Of a stretch of DNA of 64,000 nt, positions 1-8,894 are shown in pieces. The notes beneath the pieces were generated by a model. It was not told the DNA's origin. It did not search any database and saw only the letters and a program-made list of their open reading frames with translations. The DNA lies in the NCBI GenBank assembly GCA_016872775.1, contig VGZA01000009.1:52218-116217 (forward strand). Direction: 5' to 3'. Source of the DNA: Planctomycetota bacterium (GTDB lineage Bacteria; Planctomycetota; Planctomycetia; Pirellulales; Pirellulaceae). Both the position numbers and the translations under genes were made by a program. Position 1 is the stretch's first letter. Every line of letters starts with the position of its first letter.

Positions 1-708
1 ATTGACCTGTCCCCAGGAGACCTGCTCAATAGCCGATCCGTCCGGACGAAACCGGTACGTGTTTCCCGAATTCAACGTCAGGACGACATTGCCTTTGCCC
101 TGCAGTCGAATCTGCGAGTTGTTGCGGAACCCGTGGCAGGCGTAGACCCAGCCGTCCAGCCCCATCCGGAAAGCGTTCTGGTTGCCGTGCGTATCCACGA
201 AGTCAAATGGGCCGTACAGAATTTCACGCTCGTCGGCCACTCCGTCTCGATCTCGATCGGTCAGTTTCCAGATGTACGGAATCGACCAGACGATCGCTTC
301 ATGGCCATCGCCCAACGGCAGAACCCCGATCGGAATGTTCAGTCGATCGGCAAATCGTGTCGCCTTCGCCGCGCGCCCGTCCAGTCCGATGCCCTCCAGC
401 ACGGTGACGCCGTCACGAGGTTCCACGCCCTCTTTTGCGGCAAACGGGTACTCCGTCGAATGTGTCACCCATAACCGGCCGCGTGCGTCAAACGCCAGGT
501 TCATCGGCTTCTGGATCTGCGGCTCGCTGGCCACCAGCTGAATCGCGAATCCCGGTGGCAACTTGAACTGCTTCGCTTGTTCCGCCGGCTCCAAAGGGTC
601 CGTCGGCGACACGGGCGGGCCCGCCCACAAACCGACCGCCGGGTACAACAACACCAGCACCAGCACCAGCCCGCAGATCACCGCCCGTCCAAGAAACGTG
701 TCGCGCAT
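1..708 (-). CDS. PVC-type membrane-bound dehydrogenase, N-terminal part (runs off window)
   Basis: The reverse strand from the ATG at 706-708 is open to base 1 (236 codons, no stop), so only the N-terminus is present. It begins with a hydrophobic signal/anchor rich in L and V (residues about 8-28). This is followed by a beta-propeller-like region with FKLPPGFAIQLVASEP, NLAFDARGRLWVTHS, a DRDRDGVADE calcium-type loop, and DTHGNQNAFRMGLDGWVYA. This is the sorbosone/glucose-dehydrogenase-like propeller typical of planctomycete PVC-type membrane dehydrogenases, which often end in HEAT repeats and cytochrome c. Those C-terminal parts would lie left of the window. The substrate is unknown. A long hairpin lies between this gene and the one upstream of it. 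Confidence 0.82.
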   Translation of the reverse strand, partial: MRDTFLGRAVICGLVLVLVLLYPAVGLWAGPPVSPTDPLEPAEQAKQFKLPPGFAIQLVASEPQIQKPMNLAFDARGRLWVTHSTEYPFAAKEGVEPRDGVTVLEGIGLDGRAAKATRFADRLNIPIGVLPLGDGHEAIVWSIPYIWKLTDRDRDGVADEREILYGPFDFVDTHGNQNAFRMGLDGWVYACHGFRNNSQIRLQGKGNVVLTLNSGNTYRFRPDGSAIEQVSWGQVN

Positions 709-775
709 TCTAATCGCCTTGTATTACAGCCGATGGAAGCAAGGCGTATTCTAGCGTGGGGCGCGGGTTCGGGTT

Positions 776-844
776 ACGGGGAACGAAGAACGGGTTACGG
801 GTGGCGTAACGTGGGCCACCCGTAACCCGTTCTTCGTTCCCCGT
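776..844. terminator. 30-bp perfect hairpin, possible terminator or repeat unit
   Basis: Arms 776-805 and 815-844 are perfectly complementary over 30 bp, with a 9-base loop (gtaacgtgg). The left flank carries an extra copy of the gggttacggg motif. It sits 16 bases past the stop of the DUF1598-like gene and upstream of the dehydrogenase gene, where a leftward terminator would be expected. There is no clear T tract, so it could instead be a small mobile palindromic repeat. Confidence 0.5.
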
Positions 845-859
845 TCCCCTCTTGACCCG

Positions 860-2623
860 TTAGTCCCACCACCAGGCGTTTTCGTGCAGGTTGCGAGGCA
901 AGTTGCCGTTGCGTTCGGCTTTCAGGACGTCGTAGGTGTCGACTTTCATTTTGGCGGAGTCGACTGCCTTCCTCGCGTTGACGGAGACGCCGCCGCTCAC
1001 GCCGGCCACGACCTGCGTCCCACCAATGACGCGGTGATTGACGATCGAGTCAACCACGGTGGGAGCCGGGCCGAGCGCGACCGGGCAACTTTCGCCATTG
1101 AGCAGGTAGCTGAATTGCCAATTTGCCTGGGACTGCAGGTCCTGCGAATGGATCAACGCGGCGACCGCGGCCATATCGAACACGTTCTGCAGGTCGGCGT
1201 ACACCGGATACTTGCGGGCCATCGCGTCGTAATGTGCGGTAAAGCTGGCGGCGAACTGAGCGTTATTCTCCTCGGATTTGCCCGTCGCCTGCCGTTTGCC
1301 CTGCTCGGACAAGAGCTGATTTTCGCTGAGCACTTTCACGGTCTTGCCCTGCAGTTCGAAAACGTCGTGTTCGCTGGAGACTTTGATGGAGTCAAGATTC
1401 AGCGTAAACCACCAGCGCAGGACGTCCATCGGCGGCAGCTTGCCGTTCTTGTCCAGTTCCAGGGATGCCAGGTAACTCTTCACTCCAAGGGTGCCATCCT
1501 CCAGGCCCATTCCGACCAGCTTCATGCGATAGTCGGCTTCGACGATCAGGTGAGCGACGCGGGTTCGCGGATCGATTCCGAAAATACGGATGTCCTGCGT
1601 ACCGGCCAGGCTGCGCAGCTTTTCGACCCAAGCGTCGCGCTGACCGGGCTTCAGACTGCCGCTGGAATTTGCCAGGAACGATTGGAGTTGCGCGAGATTC
1701 TCTTCGCGAGGTTCGATGGAACATCCAAACGCGCCTTCCTGCACGCAAGCGTTGCGAAGCAGAACGATCAAGTCGTCGAGTTGCAGAGTGGGTCGTTGAT
1801 CATGCGCACCGACGAGTCGGCCTTCGGAATCCGGCAGCCACTCGGAAGCAGGGCCGGCGATCACGATGTCCTGGGAATCGGGGTAGACCAGCAGGTACTT
1901 GATTCGCGTGAGGCCGGCCAGGTTGCGCATGATATCATCAGCAGGCTGGCCCAGTAGACGCCGCAGACGCAATTCTCGCTCCAGTCGCGGCAAGGAAACT
2001 TTGCGCAGTTCGGAGTAGTTTCGGACGTCGCGGTTGCCGCTGGTGGCACGCATCAGATTTCGGCTGTTGCGGCTGCCTTGATCGACAAAAGTCGTTCGCC
2101 GCAGCTCGCCGGCCGCGTCCACGAACACTCCCGCTGGGAACTGTTCGACGGTACCGACACCTCCGTCGTCCACCCAGCCCGGTTTGGGTGTACCGGTCGT
2201 TTTCTTGATCAAGTCCATCAGGCTGGTGAAGTCCGCTGCGGAAGCTCCACCCGCCAGCGGCGCTGGCGTTCCGAAATCGGGCGATTGTCCGGCGAATCCA
2301 TTTGCCTGCCCGGCAAACAGTTGTGGGACGGCTCCAAGTCCCGATCCGAAGCCGTTTCCGGCCATGCCGTTGACGGTGTTGGCCCACCCCAGGTTCGCCC
2401 CGGAGTTGCGTTGGGCCCGGGCCATGCGCAACATGGCGATGTCCCGCATGTTCGGCCCCAGTTGCTGCGCCAGCGCATGGGCTGCGGGAAACTCACCCGC
2501 GTCCAGGTGTTCCACAATTCGTCGTTCGACGGCTTCATCATCGCCGGAGAACGCCGCGGAAATACACGTCGCGGCCAAAACAACGATCGCCAATAAGCCA
2601 CGGCTCATACGTTCAGATTTCAT
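860..2623 (-). CDS. DUF1598-like secreted protein
   Basis: 587 residues with an N-terminal signal peptide (MKSERMSRGLLAIVVLAATC, cleaved near residue 25). A low-complexity Gly/Ala/Asn-rich stretch covers about residues 70-130. The large C-terminal half contains FGIDPRTRVAHLIVEADYRMKL and FTAHYDAMARKYPVYADL, which resemble the DUF1598 family of planctomycetes. The role is unknown; the protein is expected in the periplasm or on the cell surface. It is monocistronic as far as can be seen: the next gene leftward is separated by a strong hairpin, and the rightward neighbour is divergent. The family assignment is from memory of motifs, not from a search. Confidence 0.7.
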   Translation of the reverse strand: MKSERMSRGLLAIVVLAATCISAAFSGDDEAVERRIVEHLDAGEFPAAHALAQQLGPNMRDIAMLRMARAQRNSGANLGWANTVNGMAGNGFGSGLGAVPQLFAGQANGFAGQSPDFGTPAPLAGGASAADFTSLMDLIKKTTGTPKPGWVDDGGVGTVEQFPAGVFVDAAGELRRTTFVDQGSRNSRNLMRATSGNRDVRNYSELRKVSLPRLERELRLRRLLGQPADDIMRNLAGLTRIKYLLVYPDSQDIVIAGPASEWLPDSEGRLVGAHDQRPTLQLDDLIVLLRNACVQEGAFGCSIEPREENLAQLQSFLANSSGSLKPGQRDAWVEKLRSLAGTQDIRIFGIDPRTRVAHLIVEADYRMKLVGMGLEDGTLGVKSYLASLELDKNGKLPPMDVLRWWFTLNLDSIKVSSEHDVFELQGKTVKVLSENQLLSEQGKRQATGKSEENNAQFAASFTAHYDAMARKYPVYADLQNVFDMAAVAALIHSQDLQSQANWQFSYLLNGESCPVALGPAPTVVDSIVNHRVIGGTQVVAGVSGGVSVNARKAVDSAKMKVDTYDVLKAERNGNLPRNLHENAWWWD

Positions 2624-2841
2624 CGATAGAACCCCTCAACGTCCAAGACCCGCGCAGGGTCGTGGATCGGCAGACCAACAAATTCCACGTCTCTACAGAA
2701 TGCTTAATTCATGCCGCTCGGTCAAGAAAAAAAACGGTTCCGCTGCCAGTTCCCGCGGGAGCAGATATAGTCATGGTATTGCCAACGGGGGAAGGGTTGC
2801 TCGCTCCGCACGCGGGGTTGCCGAAATCTGGAGTCGCCACC

Positions 2842-4263
2842 ATGACCGACACCACCTGGACGCTCCGGCTGTTAGCCACCGTTATCGTTATTGTGGGGGG
2901 TGGATTTTTCGCGATCGATGACGTCCGCTGCACCAAGGCGGACGACGAAGTGGCTGCCCAGACACTGGATGACGCCACGCGCAAAAAGGTGCAGCTTGAA
3001 TTGCGGAGTCCCGCCGCGCGGACCCGGCGTCGTGCAATCGAGAGTCTGGCCAGTAACACCGACGCGGAATCGATGCAGATTGTGCTGCAGCAAGGCTTGC
3101 ATGACAAAACGCTGGAGGTGGTCAGGGCCAGCCTGGACGCGCTCGACCGGATGCGGGACGGGATGCCTGCCGACGCCGTGGAGCAGAGGTTCCTTCCCGA
3201 GTTGAGGGAACGGATCGAGGCCGAATTCCGCAACTCAAAGCGTCGCTCGTCCGATTATACGGTTCGGTTGATTCGATCGGCGAGCCGCGCGCCGTTGCCG
3301 CCGATGTACGACGCTCTGTTTGCCATCGACGAGCAACTGAACGAGCAGGCGAAGCCGATCTGGCTGGCCGGAATGTTGGGCGGCATGGATGACCTGGTGG
3401 AAAAAAAGGATCCCCGCCTGGTGCAGCTCTTGCCGATGCTCAGCCGCCACGCCTGCTTTCGAAACCATTACGGATATCGCCGGACGGTCTGTTGCCTGGC
3501 CGGCAGCGTGCCGTCGAGTGAATCGGTTACTTTTCTGATCGAGCAGCTGGCGACGGCGCAAGGCGAGTTGCGTGCGGTGATCGCGGCGAATCTGCAGCGG
3601 CTGACGGGCAATGAGGCGGGGACCGATGCTCGGGCGTGGAGCGAATGGTGGAGCACGCGGCGCGATGCATTTGAGTTTCCGGTGAAGGTCGAATATGCAT
3701 CGTTACGCGCGGTCGGAGCGACGCCATCGTATTATGGTCTCCCGGTTTATGCCGATCGGCTGGTGTTTGTGCTGGACACCTCCAAGAGCATGGCGATCGG
3801 CCGATCGGAGCCGCGGATCGAGGTCGCCAAGCGGGAATTGATCCGGGCGATCGGTCAACTACCCGAGTCGACGTTCTTCAATATCGTGGTCTTTAACAGC
3901 ACAGTTAGCGTCTGGCACGAGTCACTTGCCCCGGCCATCCCGCGCTGGAAGGAGGCGGCAGCTGAGTTCGTCGCCACGCAGCAACCGCAAGGCCGTACGA
4001 TGACCTACGACGCGCTGGTGTCGGCAATGGCGCTGCACGACGATGTCGAGGCGCTCTATTTTCTCTCGGACGGCGCGCCCAGCATGGGGACGATCGTGAA
4101 TCCCGAACAGATCGTAGAGGCGATCGCTCGGCAAAACCATTTGCGGCGGCTGACGATCAATTCGATCGGTCTGTTCGGCGGCGGCGACGATGCGCGTGGT
4201 CTGGAACTGTTCATGCAGCGGCTGGCGGCCGCCAACTTCGGCCAGTTCCGGCGCATCGACTGA
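2842..4263 (+). CDS. HEAT-repeat / von Willebrand factor A protein
   Basis: 473 residues from the ATG at 2842, which has GGAG 8 bases upstream and is followed by a signal-anchor (residues 8-24). The longer frame from 2662 lacks such a signal. Residues about 45-260 are helical repeats resembling HEAT/PBS repeats (for example RRRAIESLASNTDAESMQIV). The C-terminus is a VWA domain with the metal-ion-dependent adhesion motif D312-T-S-K-S316 and the later FLSDGAPS loop. VWA domains of this layout in planctomycetes are envelope-associated and bind partners through a divalent metal. It converges on the prenyltransferase-repeat gene with only 5 bases between stops. The ligand is unknown. Confidence 0.8.
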   Translation: MTDTTWTLRLLATVIVIVGGGFFAIDDVRCTKADDEVAAQTLDDATRKKVQLELRSPAARTRRRAIESLASNTDAESMQIVLQQGLHDKTLEVVRASLDALDRMRDGMPADAVEQRFLPELRERIEAEFRNSKRRSSDYTVRLIRSASRAPLPPMYDALFAIDEQLNEQAKPIWLAGMLGGMDDLVEKKDPRLVQLLPMLSRHACFRNHYGYRRTVCCLAGSVPSSESVTFLIEQLATAQGELRAVIAANLQRLTGNEAGTDARAWSEWWSTRRDAFEFPVKVEYASLRAVGATPSYYGLPVYADRLVFVLDTSKSMAIGRSEPRIEVAKRELIRAIGQLPESTFFNIVVFNSTVSVWHESLAPAIPRWKEAAAEFVATQQPQGRTMTYDALVSAMALHDDVEALYFLSDGAPSMGTIVNPEQIVEAIARQNHLRRLTINSIGLFGGGDDARGLELFMQRLAAANFGQFRRID

Positions 4264-4268
4264 ATGCG

Positions 4269-6314
4269 TCAGTCGAGCTTGATCTGCCGGTAGATCGGCG
4301 CGTGCCGGTAATAGACTTCCAACGTGCAGGCCGACAGTGCCGTCTGAAAAATTCGGCCGCCGGTACGGCCCCAGGGATCGGGCTGCGGATCCCAGCTCCC
4401 CGCGTTGGGACCGGTCTCGACCTGGGTCCCGACCAGCGCGTCGCGGATCTTCGCATTCCATGTCTGCCACGGTGCGTCACCGAAATGATGGAATACCTGG
4501 GTGGCGTAATACCAATAGTAAACGTTCGGTTCCGACGCACGCGGCAAGTGATCCTGCGACAACCAGAGCACGCCTCGGACGAGGCTTGCATCGTCTTTGC
4601 GAACACCCAGGTACATCCTGCAGAGCAGACCCTCCGCAGTCATCGTCGGGGTGGCGTTATTGCCGGGCTGGTAGGCGTAACGGGCTCCGCCGTCGTGCGA
4701 AACGCGGTCAAGAAAGTGGCTGGCAAATCCCAACGTTTCGTCGGGCACCTTCAATCCGGCCATCCTTCCACTTTGCAGAGCCATCAATTGCCAGCCCACG
4801 ACACTGGTGTCGCCCGGTTGACCGGGATGGTAGCGCCAGCCGCCGTCCTTGGACTGGGCGGTGACGATGAAGTCGAGCGCCTTTTGCGCCGGCGCATGCA
4901 GCAATTCGTCGCCGGTCAATCCGTACGCATCGCACAGCACAATCGCGGCGATACCGTGCCCGTACATGCCGGGCCGTTCTCCCGTGGCGCCTCGCAAATC
5001 ACCGTCCGGCTTCTGCTGGGCAATTAACCAGCGCAGCCCTTTCGCGACGTTGTCCTTGTAATGGCCGGCGTAGGGCGTCTGGCCCGCGCCCAGAAACGGC
5101 AAGAGTGCCATGGAGGTCTCCACGGTGCTCCACGATTTGTCGGTCGACTCCCAATGCCCGTCGCCAAACTGTTCCTTGGCGAGCCATCGCAATGCGCGCG
5201 CCACGGCCGCCTCGGTCAACGTTGTCGCCCCTTCGTGTTTTCCGACCTGCACGCGAAAACGCGGGTCTCGCACCGCCAGACTGCGGCGGATCGGGTCATT
5301 CGACGCTGCCCATTCTTTGACCTTGCTGGGATCGGGGAGGTCGTACTGCGTGCTTTCCGGGTCAATCCGCAATTCCCGTGCGAGCTGGTCGGCGGCCAGC
5401 AGCGTCTCGCGGAATTTCTTGTCCTTGAGATCGATGTTGTCCGGTCGCAGCTGCACGTGCGAAAGTTCGTCGTCCGCATCGACCTCCGCATTCAGTTCGC
5501 CCGCTTCCCGGATTTTGCCCACATACGATGAAAGCGTGATGCCGACCGACGAATGCCGCTCGTCGAAAGTGATCATCGCCAGGGCGAGCACCAGCAGCAG
5601 GTGCAACACCAGACTTATCAGCCAGGCAGGCGTGTTGGCCAGGATCTGAACGGCGGCGTTACGGCGACGCGATCGGCCGGGATGGCGGGCGCGCGTTTCA
5701 CCTTGGACCGGCATGGGGATCCCGGACGCAACAAGCGAATTCTGAGGGGAGACCACGGGATCGAATCGCTCGAAATCGGTTCGAGCCGGATTCGCTGGGG
5801 GCAGTGAACGCGCGGCCGGCGTCGGGCGAGTCGCGGGAGCGGCCGGCACTCTTGCCGCGGCCGGCGTCGCATCCCGCGGATTCGGAGCCGGCGCTGGATT
5901 GGCTGCAGCCGGCTTCGCCGCCGTTTGCCGATTCCGGTCCGACGTGCGACGATCCTGGGTTGTGGCCATCAGCGATTGGATCGCGGCTTCCTGCATTTCG
6001 GTCAGTTCAATGCTAGCACCACAGCGCCAGCAATCGGCGAGCATCAGCCAGAGTCGTACCGACATCGGACTCCGACAATCGGGGCAAGCGCACATCACAA
6101 CGTCGCCCGCCAGCCAGAATTCGTCCGCACCCGGGACATTCCGACCGGCGGCTGGCAGACGTTCGCCCGGCGCGACAATTCCCGGAGGGGAACCTGCACC
6201 CGCGGCAAGCGGTTGCGAAGGCAGGGCAACGCCGTCCCGTTGGAATCGAGCGGCATTTCGAAGCTCGGCGCCGGGCAATCGGCGCATCTCGTTGGAACGG
6301 GCACGATGCTGCAT
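4269..6314 (-). CDS. Zinc-ribbon, single-pass membrane protein with prenyltransferase/squalene-cyclase-type repeats
   Basis: 681 residues if started at the ATG 6314 (no clear ribosome site; ATGs at 6287 and 6095 are alternatives). There are four parts. A zinc ribbon has CPDC at 77-80 and CWRC at 95-98. A Pro/Ala-rich linker runs from about 125 to 185. One transmembrane helix spans about 229-250. An alpha/alpha-toroid region from about 365 to the end carries QW-like repeats (LRWLAKEQFGDGHWESTD, KALDFIVTAQSKDGGWRYHPG, GGARYAYQPGNN). The acidic DxDD motif of true terpene cyclases is not evident, so a carbohydrate or protein-binding role is as likely as catalysis. The architecture is common in planctomycetes but uncharacterised. 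Confidence 0.75.
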   Translation of the reverse strand: MQHRARSNEMRRLPGAELRNAARFQRDGVALPSQPLAAGAGSPPGIVAPGERLPAAGRNVPGADEFWLAGDVVMCACPDCRSPMSVRLWLMLADCWRCGASIELTEMQEAAIQSLMATTQDRRTSDRNRQTAAKPAAANPAPAPNPRDATPAAARVPAAPATRPTPAARSLPPANPARTDFERFDPVVSPQNSLVASGIPMPVQGETRARHPGRSRRRNAAVQILANTPAWLISLVLHLLLVLALAMITFDERHSSVGITLSSYVGKIREAGELNAEVDADDELSHVQLRPDNIDLKDKKFRETLLAADQLARELRIDPESTQYDLPDPSKVKEWAASNDPIRRSLAVRDPRFRVQVGKHEGATTLTEAAVARALRWLAKEQFGDGHWESTDKSWSTVETSMALLPFLGAGQTPYAGHYKDNVAKGLRWLIAQQKPDGDLRGATGERPGMYGHGIAAIVLCDAYGLTGDELLHAPAQKALDFIVTAQSKDGGWRYHPGQPGDTSVVGWQLMALQSGRMAGLKVPDETLGFASHFLDRVSHDGGARYAYQPGNNATPTMTAEGLLCRMYLGVRKDDASLVRGVLWLSQDHLPRASEPNVYYWYYATQVFHHFGDAPWQTWNAKIRDALVGTQVETGPNAGSWDPQPDPWGRTGGRIFQTALSACTLEVYYRHAPIYRQIKLD

Positions 6315-6323
6315 GCCGCAATT

Positions 6324-6650
6324 TTAACGTGTCGGTTTGTCCGAAGACAAGCAACATCTTTTTGGTTCGGGCGATTCGGTAGTCCCCGGCGATGCCTGGC
6401 CCAGACGCACAAGCAGCAGTCGTGCCAGGAACAAGGGGTTGCCGATCAGATAGCGTCGGCAGAGTCGGCGCGGCTCCTGGAACCAGCGCCAGCACCATTC
6501 GACCCCCATTCGCCGAAACCATCGCGGAGCCCTGGGAATGCGGCCCGAAAAAAACAAACAGCCCGCCGACGCCGATCGCGACCCGGACGCCCAGACGATC
6601 GGCGTGTCGCGCAATCCAATACAAGGCCGAGGGCATCCGCCAGAGGAAAA
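6324..6650 (-). pseudogene. Degenerate WecG/TagA/CpsF glycosyltransferase, C-terminal remnant with frameshift
   Basis: Two reading frames on the reverse strand join into one recognisable family tail. The first gives WIARHADRLGVRVAIGVGG (about 6626-6570). The second gives SGRIPRAPRWFRRMGVEW, QEPRRLCRRYLIGNPLF and then a stop at 6324. The frame change falls exactly at a run of seven T (reverse strand; A at 6548-6554), and removing one T restores the frame. The N-terminal two thirds of the enzyme, including the usual GxPKQE context, is absent or unrecognisable upstream of about 6650. The intact family adds ManNAc-type sugars to lipid-linked intermediates. This copy looks dead unless slippage at T7 rescues part of it. 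Confidence 0.6.
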
Positions 6651-6752
6651 TGAGTTTGGAGACCGGTTGCTGCCGGTCGATCTGCCAGGCGTGAGTAAAA
6701 GTGCTGACGACAAAAATCGCCAACAGGATCATCGGCAACAGATCGGCCGTGC

Positions 6753-6986
6753 GACGGTGTGCGACTGTATTGGCTGGAGATCGACGGTCGACCAGCGGCC
6801 GCGGAGATCCACTGGCTGGTGGCGGCGCGGCAGTTCGTCGAGAGCCATGCGTCGCTGCGCAACATGATTCAGGGATATCAACATCTGCTGGAGTCGATTT
6901 ACGACTCGAAGTGCGACGCGCCGCGACCGTGGGGGCGGGAAAACCGCCGGAATTCGGGCGGGCTCCCCACGGGTACTCCCGGCTGA
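6753..6986 (+). pseudogene. Possible GNAT/FemAB acetyltransferase scrap
   Basis: The forward frame from the GTG at 6759 gives RLYWLEIDGRPAAAEIHWL, which resembles the core strand pair of FemAB/GNAT acetyltransferases found in exopolysaccharide clusters. The similarity covers about 20 residues only, and the rest of the 75-residue frame is nondescript. It lies back to back with the WecG/TagA remnant, as expected if an old polysaccharide locus was deleted here. It may be chance similarity. Confidence 0.25.
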
Positions 6987-6999
6987 TCCCGGCGGTTTT
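6940..6999. terminator. Inverted repeat ending in a T tract
   Basis: The 11-bp arms 6940-6950 (aaaaccgccgg) and 6989-6999 (ccggcggtttt) flank a GC-rich 38-base spacer. The right arm runs into TTTTT, so it could terminate forward transcription ahead of the acyltransferase gene. By symmetry it could also act leftward. The long spacer lowers confidence. Confidence 0.35.
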
Positions 7000-7147
7000 T
7001 CGCGGGTATCGACGATCGAAAGCCGGCGGCGTCCCCCGTTTGAAGATCGAGGTCTATTGACCAATCGCGCCTGGCACTTACAGTTTCCCTTTGAGGGCGC
7101 ATCCCCCGCGTCGCTCGCTAACCCCCCGCTCCCGACCCATTTGGCCC

Positions 7148-7753
7148 ATGAATCTCACCATTTCCGTACTCGCGTTCGCCGCCAAACTAATCAGCGGCGC
7201 TTCGGTGCGGTGGATCGAGTGCCAGCCGGATACCTGCCAGCGCGTCTACTTCGCCAACCATACCAGCCACCTCGATGCGCTGGTGCTGTGGTCGTCGTTG
7301 CCGAAGGAAGTGCGCGAACTGACGCGACCCGTCGCCGCGAAAGACTATTGGGACAAAGGTCCGCTGCGCAGGTACATTTCCAAGACGTTCAACGCGATCC
7401 TCATCGACCGGACCGAGATCAAAGTGCACCAGAGTCCCGTCGACTTGATGTTACGGGAGATGGGGGCTCACTTTTCGATTATCGTTTTTCCGGAGGGGGG
7501 GCGAGGTTCGGACGACGAAATGGGGGAATTCAAAAGCGGTTTGTACTATATCGCCAAAAAGCGGCCTGACCTGGAACTCGTGCCAGTGTATCTTGACAAT
7601 ATGAACCGTGTGCTGCCGCGGGGCGAGTTTTTACCAGTGCCGCTCTTGAGTTGCATTACGATAGGTGCCCCGATCTGGCTGGACGCGGGAGAATCCAAAG
7701 CCCATTTCCTGCAGCGTGCTCGGGACGCCGTTCGACGACTGAAAGACCTGTGA
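7148..7753 (+). CDS. PlsC-like 1-acylglycerol-3-phosphate acyltransferase
   Basis: 201 residues from the ATG at 7148; the upstream in-frame extension is Arg/Pro-rich and unlikely to be translated. Acyltransferase motif I is H38-T-S-H-L-D43 (HxxxxD). Motif III is FPEGGRG at 114-120, with RTE at 88-90 in the position of motif II. The family transfers an acyl chain to the sn-2 position of lysophosphatidate at the inner membrane, giving phosphatidate. That product is the substrate of the CdsA enzyme encoded just downstream. The protein is short for the family but has all the main motifs. The exact acyl acceptor is inferred. Confidence 0.82.
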   Translation: MNLTISVLAFAAKLISGASVRWIECQPDTCQRVYFANHTSHLDALVLWSSLPKEVRELTRPVAAKDYWDKGPLRRYISKTFNAILIDRTEIKVHQSPVDLMLREMGAHFSIIVFPEGGRGSDDEMGEFKSGLYYIAKKRPDLELVPVYLDNMNRVLPRGEFLPVPLLSCITIGAPIWLDAGESKAHFLQRARDAVRRLKDL

Positions 7754-7823
7754 CGATCGTTTCCGCGAGAACCACTGCGGCCACTCCCCGGAACCGATTC
7801 GTCCCTGAGGATTGAAGTTGGAT

Positions 7824-8876
7824 ATGGATTGGATGAACTCGCTTGGGATCGAAGACCTCAGGACGGGCCTGTTATTCGCCCCGTCGACCAGCAGCAGCCT
7901 GGATCGGCCGACGATGTGGCTGCTAGGAGTGACGATCAGTCTGCTGGCCGTTGCCAACCTCATCGGCTTCTTTCTGGCTCGCCAGCCCGAGACCATCGTG
8001 AATCCGGCGGTCGTCAAGTCGTTCAACCTGCGGATTCGCGCCTGGTGGTTGATGTTCGCGATCCTGGTGATGGGGATCATTCTGGGCAAGGTGACGACGG
8101 TCGTGATGTTTGGACTGGCGTCGTTCTGGGCGTTGCGCGAGTTCATTACGATGACACCGACGCGCCGAGCGGACCATCGATCGCTGTTCTGGGTGTTTGT
8201 GGTCGTGACGCCTTTGCAGTTTGTGCTTGTCGGCCTGGGTGCCGACTACTTCTTCACGATTCTGATCCCGGTTTACGCCTCGCTGTTTGTCTTCGCCCGC
8301 ATCGCGATTTCCGACGATCCCAAGCGGTTTCTGGAACGTTCCGCCAAGATTCAAGCAGGGCTGCTGATCTGCGTCTACGCGCTGAGCCACGCTCCCGCGA
8401 TCCTCACCACCCAGCTCACCGTGGCGAATGAGGTTAACGAGCAGGGCGGCCGGATCCCCTGGGACCAGGCGCGGAATTCAGGTTTGCTGTTCTATTTCGT
8501 GCTGCTGGTGCAATTAAGTGAAGTGTTTCAGTACACCTGGGGCCGGTTGCTTGGCAAGCGCGTGATCGCGCCCACGATCAACGCCAGTCGCACCTGGGAA
8601 GGGTTCATGGGCGGCGTGTTAACGACCGCTCTGGTCGGCGGGATGCTCTGGAAAGTGACGCCGTTCAAGATCTGGGAGTCGGCCTTGATGGCGCTGGCGA
8701 TCGCGGCGATGGGTTTTGCGGGCTCGATGACCATGTCGGCGATCAAGCGGGATCGAGGCGTACGCGACTACGGCACGCTGGTGCAAGGCCATGCGGGGGT
8801 GCTCGATCGAGTCGATTCGCTCTGCTTTGCCGCGCCGGTATTCTATCACCTCTCGCATGTCCTGATGCACCAGTAG
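7824..8876 (+). CDS. cdsA: Phosphatidate cytidylyltransferase (CDP-diglyceride synthase)
   Basis: 350 residues from the ATG at 7824 (TTG at 7812 is possible; GAGG lies at 7807-7810). Multiple membrane helices are visible from residue 30 to about 340. The CdsA signature is complete near the C-terminus: S-x-x-K-R-D-x4-D-Y-G, then QGHAGVLDRVD. The enzyme makes CDP-diacylglycerol from phosphatidate and CTP, the branch point to phosphatidylglycerol and other phospholipids. It follows the acyltransferase gene by 70 bases and precedes the MFS gene by 18, so co-transcription is likely. Confidence 0.93.
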   Translation: MDWMNSLGIEDLRTGLLFAPSTSSSLDRPTMWLLGVTISLLAVANLIGFFLARQPETIVNPAVVKSFNLRIRAWWLMFAILVMGIILGKVTTVVMFGLASFWALREFITMTPTRRADHRSLFWVFVVVTPLQFVLVGLGADYFFTILIPVYASLFVFARIAISDDPKRFLERSAKIQAGLLICVYALSHAPAILTTQLTVANEVNEQGGRIPWDQARNSGLLFYFVLLVQLSEVFQYTWGRLLGKRVIAPTINASRTWEGFMGGVLTTALVGGMLWKVTPFKIWESALMALAIAAMGFAGSMTMSAIKRDRGVRDYGTLVQGHAGVLDRVDSLCFAAPVFYHLSHVLMHQ

Positions 8877-8894
8877 CACACCGGCGCCGCCGCC

